Shown: piece after piece, positions 37,501-50,750 of the stretch
Layout: each line of letters begins with the position of its first letter
Numbering within the stretch: position 1 is the stretch's first letter
Source of the DNA: Phalacrocorax aristotelis
Lineage: Eukaryota; Chordata; Aves; Suliformes; Phalacrocoracidae
Assembly (NCBI RefSeq): GCF_949628215.1
Contig: NC_134282.1
Coordinates: forward strand, 12,026,223 to 12,090,222
DNA: 64,000 nt
Reading direction: 5' to 3'
Notes under the pieces: generated by a model
The model's input: the letters and a program-made list of their open reading frames with translations, nothing else
Databases searched by the model: none
What the model was told of the DNA's origin: nothing
Program-made: the position numbers and the translations under genes

Positions 37501-38834
37501 TGCTTTCCCACAGTGAGTAACCACAGGCTTGAAATGGCTGAAAACTATATGCCACGTAGAACAAATGGGACAGAGGGGCCAGTTGTCCTTGTCCTGACCC
37601 TTTTCCCTTAGGTGGATTATGATTGTTATTGCTGGTTATGATATATTCACATATTCTCCATTGTTAATGGAGAGGATGCCTTCTGATGATTTATACAGAG
37701 GATTTCAGAGTGATCATGGCTGTAGATGGGTTATTATTTCAGAGAATATAGACAGAAACACTTTGGAGTGTATCTTTGAGCTTGCCTCACTACAAATGTT
37801 CTACTGTCCTGCAAAGCTTTTCAATGCTAGTTCCAGGAAGCTCTCTCAGGCAATGTGGTTTTGCCCACGTGTAAAGATAGACTGGGAGATTTTACACATG
37901 CTAATTGAAAACAGTCCTTGGGTCTAAATAGGGTGGAGGCTAGACAGCAGTTTAATAGACTAGCAAATACGTTCTTTTCCACAGGACCTGACATCTGCCA
38001 GCAGTAACCCAGTCATGGGATTAGTTTTCCAAATTTTAGATATTCCAGGAGAAAGTATGCATTTATATATATTTTTACCTTTTAGTGTTTCTACTCTGAA
38101 GTGAAGCTGGCATCGTGTATATCATGAGTATTCTCTCACAGTGTCCTCAGATCAAAAGGTGATAGGTTTTGGTCATGCATCTTGTTTTCTGTATTTGCAA
38201 GCACAGTGAGTAGTGCGGTCTGTGACAGTGAAGCAGCGTGCTTTTCAGTGCCTTTTTCATGGATATCAGAGACCCTAGAAATCAAGTTATGCCCTTGCTG
38301 GTATATGTTCAGCTTGGTTTCCTAGGCCTGGAGCTTCAGTAGTACTTCTAGTAGGACCATACTGAATTAACTTGAATTTGCAGTGATGTAACGGATTGAA
38401 ATTCAGCTTGAGAAAGTAGGAAACAGATTCTCAGTTGAGTAAAGAGAAGTTGAACTTGCATGATTACTTTCCAAAACAGATTCACTCACAGTATTAGAAG
38501 TTTCCAACAAAGCTGGTTAGCACATTGCTGGCAATAGATCTTGTGAGCATGTTTTGCTTGGATTGTTCCGCTTTGTCAGTGTGGCTTGGAACATAAAGGC
38601 TATTGTTGAAAAAACCATGAATGTTAATTTGCATTCCATGGCTGGGTTATTGCACAGAGTGTGGAAAGAAAATGCAAGCTCTGATTTAAAAAAAAAAAAA
38701 AAAAAAGACATTGTTTCGTTTTCCCTTTCTTCTTTGTGCCTGGTTCTCCTTTATGTTTCTTCTCCAGACTATGTTCTTTGGGACAGTAAGTGCCTCTAGC
38801 ACTTCTAGGCAAATATAAGTACATCCACAGCTGT
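34546..38834. other. AT-rich sequence downstream of the candidate gene; possible alternative exon at 37.4 kb
   Basis: Largely non-coding. The plausible exceptions are an open, membrane-helix-encoding segment at 37,365-37,520 (separate entry) and a 102-codon plus-strand open frame at 37,619-37,927 with no recognised domain. A 19-A homopolymer lies at about 38,688-38,706. Confidence 0.4.
37365..37520 (+). CDS. Possible alternative last exon with a second membrane anchor
   Basis: Preceded by a pyrimidine tract (gacttttttccccttacccc) and an AG. The phase-0 frame reads SSKTATFALLCFYALAIFS, continues hydrophobic and cysteine-rich, then GLFNRSRKAQTAEAANLLS and stop TAA. The phase fits the exon ending at 33,695. 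The tail begins with LFNRSRK, resembling LFNRRRR in the 34.35-kb exon. It could be an alternative last exon, the end of a duplicated gene, or a chance T-rich frame. Confidence 0.2.
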   Translation, partial: SSKTATFALLCFYALAIFSLLFCCICLHTGLFNRSRKAQTAEAANLLSHSE

Positions 38835-38835
38835 G

Positions 38836-38918
38836 TCTATAGAATAGACTAGAATATTCCACTTGGAAGGGACCTACAACAATCATCTAGTCCAGCTGCC
38901 TGTAGATCATGTAGCAGA
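38836..38918 (-). mobile_element. CR1 3'-end scrap
   Basis: About 80 bp of CR1 terminal sequence on the minus strand, visible on the plus strand as AGAATATTCCACTTGGAAGG, then GACCTACAACAATCATCTAG. The rest of the element is missing or too diverged to follow. Confidence 0.65.
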
Positions 38919-39299
38919 GCTATATAAATCTAAAAATGAACTTAACTTGCAGCATCAATTCTATAATGACGTCTATGAGCAGTGACACTTGAAATACACC
39001 TGCTGTGAGATGAGGAGATAATTGCAGTATGAAAAATCCATACCCAAGCTATTCCAGAAAACTCTGGCTGTAGTTTCAGAAGTGGCATAGACCCCACTTA
39101 GACCACACTGCCACTGGCCATTGATTCTCAACCCTCAGCCACATGCTCCAGCTGCCTCCATAGCTCTGGTTCTAGTGGTCCTATAGCAGTGTAGGGAGAT
39201 GGAAGAGCTCACTAATATAACTAGAAATAACCTTACCAGAAGAGAGTTAGTTTTCGGTTGAACTGGTGAGCTGGTCTGACTCAACATGCAACCTCACGA

Positions 39300-39800
39300 A
39301 CACTAAGGCTAGCATAAAGAGGGTGGGAGGAACAGGGGACAGGACAGGAGAAAAAGTAGGACTGGTAGGGCCCTGAAGGCACTAGTAAGCCTTTATTGTC
39401 TCCACCCTGGGCTTCCCCACACCTCTACCCATGGACCGAGGGGCTCTATTTAAGTTCAGGTGTACCTATTTCTACCACAGCTGTGCCTGTGTGTACATTC
39501 TGTTGATCTGGGTCCTTGTGGACTGTCTTGACCTCAGACCTGTTGACTGACTTCCCAGCCTGACCTTGGCTCTGTCTTGTTCCTATGGATGTGCCTGGTG
39601 GTCACGAGGCTGGGCCTCATCCTGACCTGTAGGCTGGCTTGACCTCAGCCCTGCTCTGGCACCATGGACCTGCCTGGCAATCACAGGGCTGTCTCTGACC
39701 CTGACCTGCAGACTGATTTTTCAGCCTGGCCTTAGACCTGCCTTAATGCCATGAATTTGCCTCATGATCTGGCTTGACCCTGGCTACTACCCCTAGCCTG
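39300..39800 (+). repeat. LTR-like dispersed repeat with internal ~79-bp tandem units
   Basis: A GC-richer block in AT-rich surroundings. It has a TATA-like GGCTCTATTTAAGTTCAGG at about 39,439. It then has imperfect direct units starting CCTGACCTG at 39,621 and 39,700, with a more diverged unit before them from about 39,530. The wording (GACCTCAGCC, CACCATGGACCTGCCTGG, CTGACCTGCAG) is of a type I associate with avian LTR-like repeats, from memory. I cannot assign a family, and the outer boundaries are approximate. Confidence 0.45.
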
Positions 39801-42800
39801 CCCTGCTCCCTTATTTTAGAACAGTAGGATGGTGCCTGGTGAGGCCTCTGCTCGTTGTGATATACCTTCCTGTTCCTTAGGAGCTGCTTCCCAAAAGTAG
39901 TCCTGCCTCTTCTCCAATCACAGATACTTGTTCTCGCCCCTCTTCCTTGCGCCAGGACAACTGTTTGTGCAGCAAGGCAGTGAACCAGAGCAAACAAAAG
40001 TAATGACATTAGTTCTTGAAGAAAACGAGGCATGGATTACCTGGGGCAGGAGCAAGCACCCAGTGTTAAGAGTGGCTGACACAGCTTCAGCCTCAAGTGC
40101 TTGTGGAAGTGTGGCTGAAAGATCACCAGGGTTAGGGCTTTTACTGTGATCACACCAGGTGTGTCAGGAATCCTGGGAATTTGTGTGATTGGCCTAGGCT
40201 GAAGTGAGCATGTCTTCCTTTCTTTCACTACCCAAACTAGCTCAGGCATGAAGGTGCTGCACAGTTACATCCTGCAACTGGCAACATAGATACAAGCGTG
40301 GTTGTTTAGGCCTTTCTTACACAAGTAAACAAAGCAGCAAACATATTCATCTAGACCCAAAGGTGCTGCACACAGGATTTACTTTCAGTTCATATTGAAT
40401 GAGGAGAGGGTCAAAACCCAAGTGTTCTGTGCTTGACTCTGCCAACTTAGTTGTGTAAGGATCAGCCCATTCATTGATTGGTTGTTTGGGTTTTCCTACT
40501 GCCTAGTATTTCTGTTATTCTCTTCAAATGTCATCTTCTGTCAGAATCAGCATGGAAGTAATGTCATGACTGGTATGTATCTAAACCAGCAGTGTTCAGA
40601 AAATGTTAACTTCTGAAATCTTTAACCTACTAAGTGAAATCTCCAAGTAAAAGCTCTCACCATTGACCATACTTGTAGCAGGGAATACAGTGATTAGTTG
40701 AAAATGGATACTAAGCCATGCTCTTGATCATTAGGGTGTTCTCTCCAGATCTGGATTTAGGCATGCTGAGGAACGTTGGACTGCAGTTGATTACTCTGGA
40801 TCTGCTTCATGTTTTTAGTATCCAGCTCTTATGCTAACTTAATTTTTATTAAATGAGGAAGGAGGGAGAGTTTTCATAAGAACTGATAAAGCCAGAACTG
40901 CCCAGCAAATAAAAGCTACCTTCAACAAAAGCAGGTAATAAACCTTTAAGATTAATAAAGAGAGAAAATGGTAATCATCAATAATTTATTCAGTATGTTA
41001 TAAGGGGAAAATACATTTAATAAAATACTTATTATTCATTGTTGGATATTCATAGAGAACATTTGCATTCTTCTGCCATTAATATTGAGGAATCTGTAAG
41101 GACTCAATTAGAACTATTTGCTTTGGCACTAACAAGGTATATTTGCATAAAGATCATGGTATTCTAGAAACTTCTGAAGTTCCAGAATCTATCAGATATC
41201 ACGGACATATAGGAATCATTGAAAAGGCAGTCTAAAGGGTAGTAAAACCAAGCAGGCATGTGAAACAAACTGCCAGTATAAATAAGGAGCAAGTGATGAA
41301 GGGTATCAAGGGTAGATGAAAGACTAAGGGTTATTTTTATCTGGAATAGAGTCCCTGATGCTTGGTAAAGATGAAACTGTTATACATATTGTTGTGAGCT
41401 ATATTAAACCAGATGAAGATTAACGAGTGCCAGATTACGCGTTTACTGGAGATCGGTATGGTACTTGGAGAGACATTTTAGTATTTTAACTGTTTTGCCC
41501 TTTTTTCTATATCCAGCTTGATGTTTTAAAGGAAAGTGGATACAGTCATGCTCTCCTCTTCTTTGAAGTCGTAAATAATGTGAATAACACTGATGATTGA
41601 TTGTTTGAGGCCTAATGGCCATTAATTAAAATATCCTCCACTTTTAGATTTGCAGCTGAGTAAACCAACATAATGAGTAAGAAATTCTTGATGCTTATGA
41701 ATGATCCTGCAAACGTCCAGTGAGAAATATAAAATAAAAGAACAAATGAAAGAAACTTACCTGCTGCTAGTCCACAGCAATACTGTTTGTTTGTCTGGCA
41801 AGCACTTCCTCAGAGCAATTATATAATGGTTTTGGAAACCTTTTTATAATGTTTGTATCTGACATCCCATTTCCATTTGTCTGACAATTCTTGGTTGGGA
41901 TAACCCACTTGTGCATGTGGTTCTGGGTTGTTCCTGAGTGAATCACTTAACCTCTCAGTCTTTTTCTCTTTCCATCCATAAAATTAGCATAATAATGCTA
42001 ATTTATCACAGGCTATAGTTAGGCTCAATTAATGTTTGTAATGATCTCTGAGATTGTTTGATAAAACATGCTGTAAAAGTATATTATTATTGTTAATAGA
42101 GCCTTTTGTACAACTGCACTCCAACGCAGCACTACCATTGCTCACTAGTTTTAGTTCTAAAATTTCATTGAAACTCCTAAGGACTTAATGGGATACAACA
42201 TTCTGTGAGTGTGTCTGTTTCTCTTCCTGACTCATTCATACCATCAGAAGAACAGTTTCAGTTCTGAAACATGGAAGGGCAGCAGAGTTTGTGCAAAGAG
42301 AAATGATGTTATTTCATAAGTGATCTAGGACTGAAAGCTTTTTAAACAGGGTCTCATTTACACTGACCTCAGTTCTGGCTGAACTAGTTGAGACTTCAGA
42401 CAGCTGTGATTTGTGGAACAGCTTTCTTAAAATGAGGTCCTGTCTAGTTGGGAATACAAATAGTCCTTAACCGTGGAAATGATGGCAGTGTAAGAGAGTG
42501 GTAGTAGAAAAATCTCAGTCTACACCATTGGAGGAAAAGATCAATAGCCTGGGGTTCGTAGTTAACGCTCTTGGGTTTTGGTTACACAGATCAGGTTAAC
42601 AGTTGGAAGACAAAGGCTTAGAACTTCCCTCCCATGTGTCAGGAGGAGATTAAAAATGAAGGAACAAGCCTCACAACTGGACTGGTTGGAAGAAATTGTT
42701 TGAGCAGATCTACTGGCCTCAAAGAGCAGCCCGCTCTTAGCAGCCTAATGGATAGCTGAGCTTGAGCAAGTAAGCTTGAAATTGATTTTTTTGTTGCTTT

Positions 42801-45800
42801 GGTTCTACATTTGTTAGACAGTTTGGAGCTGTGAGACAGTCATCTATACGCATGGGTTTTAGGAAGTGAGATTTCTCTGTCCTAGTTATGTGACATTTGA
42901 TTTTATCAAATACTAGTTTTCTTGGACCTTCCAAAACATTTCCCCTTCTGCTGACATATTTCAGATTCCTACCACTGCTCGTTCTGGTACTTGTATTATT
43001 CACAATTGATTTCTTAATATTTTTAATAATGAGAAATGTGTGTTATTCTCATCTTGTCTGTTCTTCAAATTAGCCGAATAGTTCCTACTTGAACTTTATG
43101 GAGAAGTAAAAAATCAATTGAGAGAGACCATGTCCACAAAACTGATCCTGCTTAAAGTTATATGTTTCAGAAGTAACTTTAATTGGGAGTTTATAAAAGG
43201 AAATTTTCTGCTGATTTACCTCTAAGAAGATGTAAAATGGCTGAACTTTCTTTTGCAAAGAACAGAGTGTATGTTGACTAATCTGAGAAACTTCCTCTTT
43301 TTTCAACCTAATTCTTAATACCCTTCTTCTCTACTGTCTAGTATTAATAAGAATGATTTGGCTAAAGCGTCTGTATCTCTCGTGACTAAGTGAAGCCTCT
43401 TTCTGTATCAGATCTTTCAGTCTGTTACTCTTTAAATGAAAAGTCTGCCCCTTAAACCTGGAGGAGAAGAAATAGGTGATATGAATGTGGAAGTGCTGAT
43501 CAACACGAGGGAAGCACAGGAAGAGTGTAGGTATGGGCATCAACCAAGTTATGTCATTTAGTAGAAAGAAAAATAAAATTGATATGAACAGAGTAAAACA
43601 ATACAATACCCAAATTCACTGATCAGGTGAATTAGCCAGGAGTGATAGGAGACAGAAATTTGAAACCTTTGGCACAGTGGCAGCAGTTTCGAAAGCCATT
43701 AGGGCCTTAGAAGGTATAATTAGAGGGAGAGACTGTGCTTATCAGTAATTAAAGCACTATTCAGAGAAAAAGCAAGACAAAACTACTTCTAATTGCTAAT
43801 TTTGACTGTCATGTTACACAAAAAATAAATACAACCTGTAAAGGTGAGTGCAAATATCTGTAAAGGCATCACTCTCTTCAGATTCTATGGATGGATTTAC
43901 AGTTTTTAACAAAAATTCTCTTTGCCATTTGTTTACAGTGAATCGCAGGTGTCCTAATCCTTAAAAATTATATATTTTATAGAGTACTAGACTGTAAGTG
44001 GCTGTTAGAAGTGTTTCACAAAAAAGCATATGCAGCACCTCAATAGATCTTAATATATGGCTTGTACGTGATTCTTCAGTTGAGGCAAGCCCGTGCTTTT
44101 TTGTAATGCAGATTCATAACACATCGATACAATGCAGTATATCAGAATACATTTCATAATATTCAGATATTTGCTATTTTTGTAGAATCTTAGTATTTGC
44201 CTTTTACAAGAGGAATTATCTTTAAATGCTGCTCTGCTTTTAATTCAGTACTGCTGAAAAGCATCCCCATCTAACAGGAATAGCAGCAGTTTGAACTTGC
44301 ATCTTAGACCACTTAGATATTATTTTTGATGGCCTGTTTATGAGCGCGGCAATTAAGAATGAAGGTCTGTAAATCATGTATCGGAATAACTAAGAACAAC
44401 TGTTTTCTGTCCCAGCAAATAGTGGAAGAATTTGTTTATCCATACAGAGACACAGAAGGAATTGTGGGAAGGCCTGGGAAAACTGTCAGCACTCAACTGA
44501 TTTAGCCTGTATCCTTGGGGCAGCTTGAGGTAGGTGCGTACACAAATGGAAGTCCAGGGCATGTTAGCTGGATCAGGTATGAAGTGCTTTACTTTGGCTC
44601 TGGAAAGGCAAACTGTTTAGGTTGAGTCCTTTTCTTTCTTCCCCTGCCTTGTTTTCTGCAGCCCAACAACAGCTAGTTGAGGTTTCAGTACTGAAGAAAG
44701 TAGCTTCTCAGTCCTGTGGTGAGGAACAGGATTTGGGACGGAAGGCATTTGACCTGCGAGTTCATTGCTAGCCTGAATGTCTGGGTATATGGATGCTTTC
44801 CTGACTGAGAGTGTTAGGTCAGAGAATTTAGTTCATGATCGAGGGTGTGTTTTTTCTTTTCCAAAATAACTAATTTCAAAGTGAGTATTCATCAACAAGG
44901 TGTTTTTTTGCAATGGCACTAGTGGAACAAAGAGACAAATATAACTGATGCAGCTAAATTGAGAGGCTGAAACAGTCATTCCAAGAGCAGGTTTGTTGAA
45001 AGGCTTTAGCCAGTTCTGGTATGCACTTTTGGAAACACCCACCCTGGATTCCCAGCTGTACTTCATGTCCCCTTGTCATTGCTTTGCAGGGATGGTATCA
45101 CAGAACAGTTGACTACAGTTTCTTGAGGGCTGGGATTGATTCTGTCCTTTGTTTTCCGTATGTTGCTCATTTACTTGACAAACAGGGTGGTTTTTTTTAA
45201 AAAAAAAAGTAAGTACTGAGGTGTGAATGAACATGAGCGAACAAACCCAAGCCTATATCTGTCTGTTCATTCATTTATATATTATTAAGCATAACTCCCA
45301 TGTCCAGGCTGTCCTCTATAGCTAGAGGGACAATTTATTCTCTTGGTCCAGCTTGGGCCTATGCTGAATAAAGACAGAAGGGAGCTGATCCATGTTAAAC
45401 TGAAAGTGTTTGTCACTTTTTTCTCAAAGTCTGCTAGTTTTCCAGATATTTACTGCTACAATGTTGGTCCTTGGCAGAGTTCCCAGTCTACCAGACTGCC
45501 TTCATGTATTTCCTTCTTAGGATGACAAGGTGTGGCAATGCTTTCAGACAAAAATCAGCACAGTTTTAGGGACTTTATGTGAGTCTTTCTTTCCACTCCC
45601 TATCTCCTTTTGCTTCTGCTCTCCAAATGATCTGTCTGCAGCACTAGGACTTTTCCTCTAAGAAACCATATACCACAAAGTGGAGGCTGCAATACAAAGT
45701 GACATTGGGGCTTCTTGTTCCTCGCTAATTTTGATAAACTATAGTATGTGAGGAGAGATTAGATGTTGCCCTTGAGTGGTGATAAATAGAGGAAGATGAA

Positions 45801-48800
45801 GCATGTTTACAAGTAGGAAGCTTGGAAGTGGGAAAGGTTGAAGCACAAATGGCCTGTGAGATCCAGCAAGGATAGTTGAATTAGCACCACTTTAAGCTGA
45901 CTGAATAAAGTACTGACATAAGCTCATAACATGGGCTGAGATAGTCCTGACCCAGCAGAGGCAGGGAATTCTGTAGTTGAGAATCAGGAGAGCCAGTGCC
46001 TTGGGACTATGACAGTTTGGGCACAAAACAGGTTAGAGCTTAAATCCAAGTTTCTTACTGAGAAATACCATACAGGGTGAATATATCTCTACCTTGAAAA
46101 TGTGGGCCTACTTTGTGCAACCTAAGAGTGCAATTTTTAATTTTATTTATTTATTTACTATCCCATGTATCATGCAGTTGTAAAAGGGCCTAGAATCTAA
46201 TTTCCGAACTGAAGCAAAATCATTGCAAATTTAAGCCTGGAAAAGTATTACTAAGCACTGAAAATGGCCTGTTAAAGCAAGAGGTATGCATAAAGATTTG
46301 GACAAGCTCGCTCCCCTGTTCACTCTGACATGTTTATTCCTCTGCTGTGCTCACTGCCAGGAGGCTTTTAATATTTCCTAAATCACGCAACCTGAAACAC
46401 CTTGCTGTGTCTCTCCCAGAACGGTACTTCTCTGGGAGAATGAGAATGCTAACCTCAAAAATGCAGGAACAGATGTATTTGTTGTGAGACTCCACTAAAA
46501 TCTGTTTTTTGCTGAAAATCAAAATTCTTTCTGAAATTGTAATATCATACTTTCTTATAAACCTAACAGGCTGCCATGTAAGGCCCAAATCTTCCCTTCT
46601 TGAAAGCTATAAGAGCTTTGCCATGGTTTTAAACAGGGCACAACTAGCTTGATAGTATACGTTTGACTGAGAGATGAACATTAAAAAAAGCTCAGAATTA
46701 AACCATATTTAACATTCTTAATTTAAAGCTGCTATATGGTGGCATGTATATAATCAGACAGCTCTTAGTTTAAAAAGCCCAAAACAAACAAAAAAAAATC
46801 CAAACAAAGGCTTGCTAAAATCCTAACTTATTTTGTAATCACGTATTGGAATAGCAGTTGTTTTTGCTGGTCTGGTCTGCCTTTCCGCTGGCTGGGTTCC
46901 CTTTCTGTGTGACAGATGTGCTATTTATGGAAGGGGATTCTGAATATTTCAAAGCACTGACTGTTAGGATCGTCTCATTCCTAGCCTTTAAAATGAAAGA
47001 GAACAAAATGCCAAATAACTTCCAAAAGAAAAACCTCCAAATTAATCACTAAATAGGTATCTATTTAAAAAGAAAGAGAAGGAATAAAAGAAAAATCAGA
47101 TTGCCTGTTTTTTACAAGAAGTGAATACGTACATACAGCAGACAAGTTGTTGCTGTGCAACATTTTCTGATTTAACACAATACTTGGTATTAGTTTTCAC
47201 TTTTAAAAACAGGTGCTCTTCTAGAAAAAAAAAATCATAGGGTACGGGAGTTCCTAGAGAAAGAATATGTGGCTGAAAATTTGGCTGCTTTCTTTCTCAG
47301 CTGTATTGACAGGTCGAATGAAAGATAGCGCTTCTCTGTACAAATCTGGCCTCACAAGGATCTATTTATTTCAGCAGTTGGCCAGAAACCATTTATATTC
47401 ATTTACACATATGGTAAACAATATTTACCTAAAGAAGTCTTTCAGTGAAATATTTTCAGAGCTAACACGTTAATCTCCACAATTCTGTTCATGTGTTGGG
47501 TATCAGCTTGCAGTATGTGCGGGTAGAGAGACAGGAAGCTGAAATAGCATGTGGGAGATTCTGCTCTCTGAACAGGTAGATCTTACGGTTTGTTTTACCT
47601 CACCTGATGGTTTAGCCTTCTGGGAGGGTAATTCAGGCTGTAGTAAACTGCGGCATGGTGCTCTCATTCTCCCGTTGGAGAGACAGTGACAATGAATATA
47701 AATCCAGTTTTGCTCATTAGGGATTTAAAAATAAAAATCAGATTAGCTGTTTTTAATGCTTTTTCTATATATTTTTTTCATTATGTATGCAAAATATTTT
47801 ATTGTACTGTGAAGTTTTCCAGAAAATAAGCCTTTTCAAACATGTATTTATAAAAATCTAATTCCCATGATTACTCTTGCAATCTGTGCAGAGGGTGATA
47901 CCAATGTAACGTAGGCAGCAGAACAATGTGTATGCTCTTAATGTCGGGAGGTAACAGAAAGATGTGAAGTAGGTGATGAGAAATTTTTAATTATTATTAT
48001 TATTATTGCAGCTGTTTAGTATTTCAATTTTTTTTTTTCTTAAAGACGACAGCACTTTAGTATCTGCATTGACCTCCATGATGTCAGAATGTCATTGTGC
48101 AATGGTAGCTAAGAAGAGCCTCCGAGGGAAAGAAAAAAAAACAAAGGAGCTTTGCATCTTCCAATAACATGAGATGTGCATATACAGTACGCAGCATTTT
48201 GGAATTCATACCGTGGTAGTGAGTTGTTGCTTTCAGTTTGATTAGACAATCATTGTTTCGTTTTCCTTGCTTTGACAGTGAGTATGCTTGTACGCTGCTT
48301 AAGTCTTCTTAGTGCTATCTAGGTCAGTATACTTAGGATAGCTTTTATGTTCTGTAAGTCTGACAGATACCGTGCCTGACAGAGATCAGCACCAAATTTT
48401 CTGTTATTTGTTATATCTGAGGGTAGAAAAATATTTTATAATTAATCAGACTTGTATACCACATAGCACCTACCATTTCTGCATTGCAGATATATTTAGC
48501 TCTAACACTGCTTGTGGTTAACAGGGTGTAGCGTAGACACAGACAGCTGACCATGCAGTCAGACCCTGTGCTCGTGTGGTTTGTCAATACTGCTCAGGAT
48601 TTTGATGGACTGCAAAAGAGAGAAAACAGAAAGGAAAGAAAAAGAAATGCTCTATTTGTGTGAACGTTAGACCTTTAGTTATGCTATTTTTGCTATAATT
48701 GTCTTTTTATTTAATTTTTTAATTCTGAGGCTTATAAATTAGGAAAGCACAGCAAATGCATCCAGGATTTAATATGTGCGACGTGAAATCTTTCTGCATC

Positions 48801-50713
48801 AAGAGGATGTTACTGTAGTCAATTCAGCATTTCTCCAATAAGCAAGAAGATTGTTTTGTTTTCCTCGGCAGGCGGACTCAGCCATTGCACAGGCAGATTT
48901 TGATAAGAGTTTGAAATGCCTACTACTGTACCATTGTAGAATTTGGAGTTTGCTAACAGTGTTAGTGACTGGAGCTCATCTTGCATCACCAGTTGATGAC
49001 AATTTTCTTTGTTCCCTCCCACCCAGTTGAACCAAGACTCTGTAGCTGATACGCAATGTCACTTACAACATTAATCAGATACTGCATTTAAGGTGAGCTG
49101 TCCCTTGCCTCCTCCCTTACCAGAGCTGTGCTGCAGTATGTATCTTACTCCTGCAAGCCTAAAATGGCAGGCAGGATTAACGTTGCTTGTGCTGTGTGCA
49201 TGCTGTGTATTGAATTCATTATACTGTGCCTAGTATCTCAAATGTGAGTATGTAAATGGTCTGTGTGCCATGTCATGCAGTAGTGAAGACTGGTTTCTGC
49301 TTCATTACAGGCTTAGATATTTGAGCATCACCTTAAGAATTCTTTTTTCATTTGCAATGTGGTGAGCTGTTAGCTTGTCATCACATTCAAACTACATTAT
49401 TAGCTCTTGGAAAGGGGGGGAAAAAAAGCAAACTGTGCTTCCAGATGGTGTCACCCTTTTTCTTCTTGCGTTTACTGTAGTTTAAATAATGTATATTGTA
49501 TTGTTAATTAATGTGAATATCGAATTAAAGCACTTGAAACTTACATATTTATTATGCAGGTAGGAGGCACGTCGAATCTATTTTTAACTCTTACGCAGTC
49601 CACGTTGTGCAATGGGCTTTGGTTGTCGAGTTTATATTTTCAGCTGTGATATCAATAGGCTGATTTTCAGTAAATGTGACAAGTGGCCTTTGCAGTGGTC
49701 AGCTTCAAGCTTTGAACCCTCTCAGGAGGAGAAAAAATAAAACCCAACAACCTTGTGTTGCAGTTTCGGAAAACCTTGGATGAGGACATTTTTTTTTCCC
49801 CACTACTGCTTTCCCTATTGATAACTCGGTTCTCCTGATCACGGTCTATTCAAGCTGCTTCCCATCTGATTTTTGACAACTGCTTCTAAAAAATTATCAA
49901 GAAGACCAAGAATAGAACTTATCTCCATCGCTTTACATAAAAATGGCTGGGTGCATTGCCATGCTAACACTGCACTAAGTGGTACACACACGCAGGTAGG
50001 TTGAGATTTGCATGTTTTACTGATTTCTTGGTCAGTGTTGCAAGAACATGTAATGGGCTTTGGAATGTAGCTTTCAGTTAAAAAAATGTACTAAACTGTT
50101 AATGAAAACAACCTAATATTAAATCGTTGGCTTCACATATTGGCATGACAGTTGTTCTTATCTGTTTTTTTTAAATCTATTGTGAAAGTAGAGCAATCAT
50201 GTCTGTTAAAATAATCATATGTACTAAGGGCGTGGCAACGCTTATGCAACAAAAGAATTTTTGAAAACCCTATTGATTCAATTACATTTTAAAGCTGACT
50301 ATAAGCATTACTAAGCTTGCAGTTAAAATGCAAAAATAAAAATTGAGGTAGTTAAGAAAAATGAAAAATATTTAAATTCTGTCGTAAGCGGTTTTGTGTT
50401 TTGTGCGAAATCTTAAATAAAGATTAATATGCTTTAATGTTTATATTTTCAGTCTTAGCTACAAAGATAAACCTGCAGTATTTCTTTTTATTTTAAGATA
50501 GAAGGACTTTAAAGAGAGAGATTGAGATAGGTGGCCCTGTCAGCTTAAACTGAGTATCAGTTCACTGAAATGTGTTTTACTTCACACAAAAAACGTTATG
50601 AAATAAAAACTTAACAGCCTTAGGTGCAAAAACCTGAATTTGAGCATTAAGAATAAAAAGAATTGAGTATTGCATTACTTACACCAACTTTTGTAATATA
50701 TTTGTTTCAGATT

Positions 50714-50750
50714 AATACTGGGCCAGAACCAGTTTCCTTGGCAACCAAAT
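50714..50750. promoter_or_regulatory. RFX X-box in a duplicated short block, copy A
   Basis: GTTTCCTTGGCAAC at 50,732-50,745 fits the 14-bp X-box consensus RYYNYYWWRRNRAC at every position. It lies in a 37-bp block matching copy B (55,875-55,911) at 34 of 37 positions, with looser similarity continuing about 40 bp to the right. RFX factors bind such sites at ciliary and other genes. Binding here is inferred. Confidence 0.5.

Noticed and set aside
37619-37927. 102-codon plus-strand open frame
   Set aside because: Reads plausibly but has no homology I recognise, no flanking splice signals and no promoter.
38688-38706. A19 run as the tail of a processed pseudogene
   Set aside because: No polyadenylation signal just upstream, no coding remnant and no target-site duplication. 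A simple homopolymer or repeat tail is enough.
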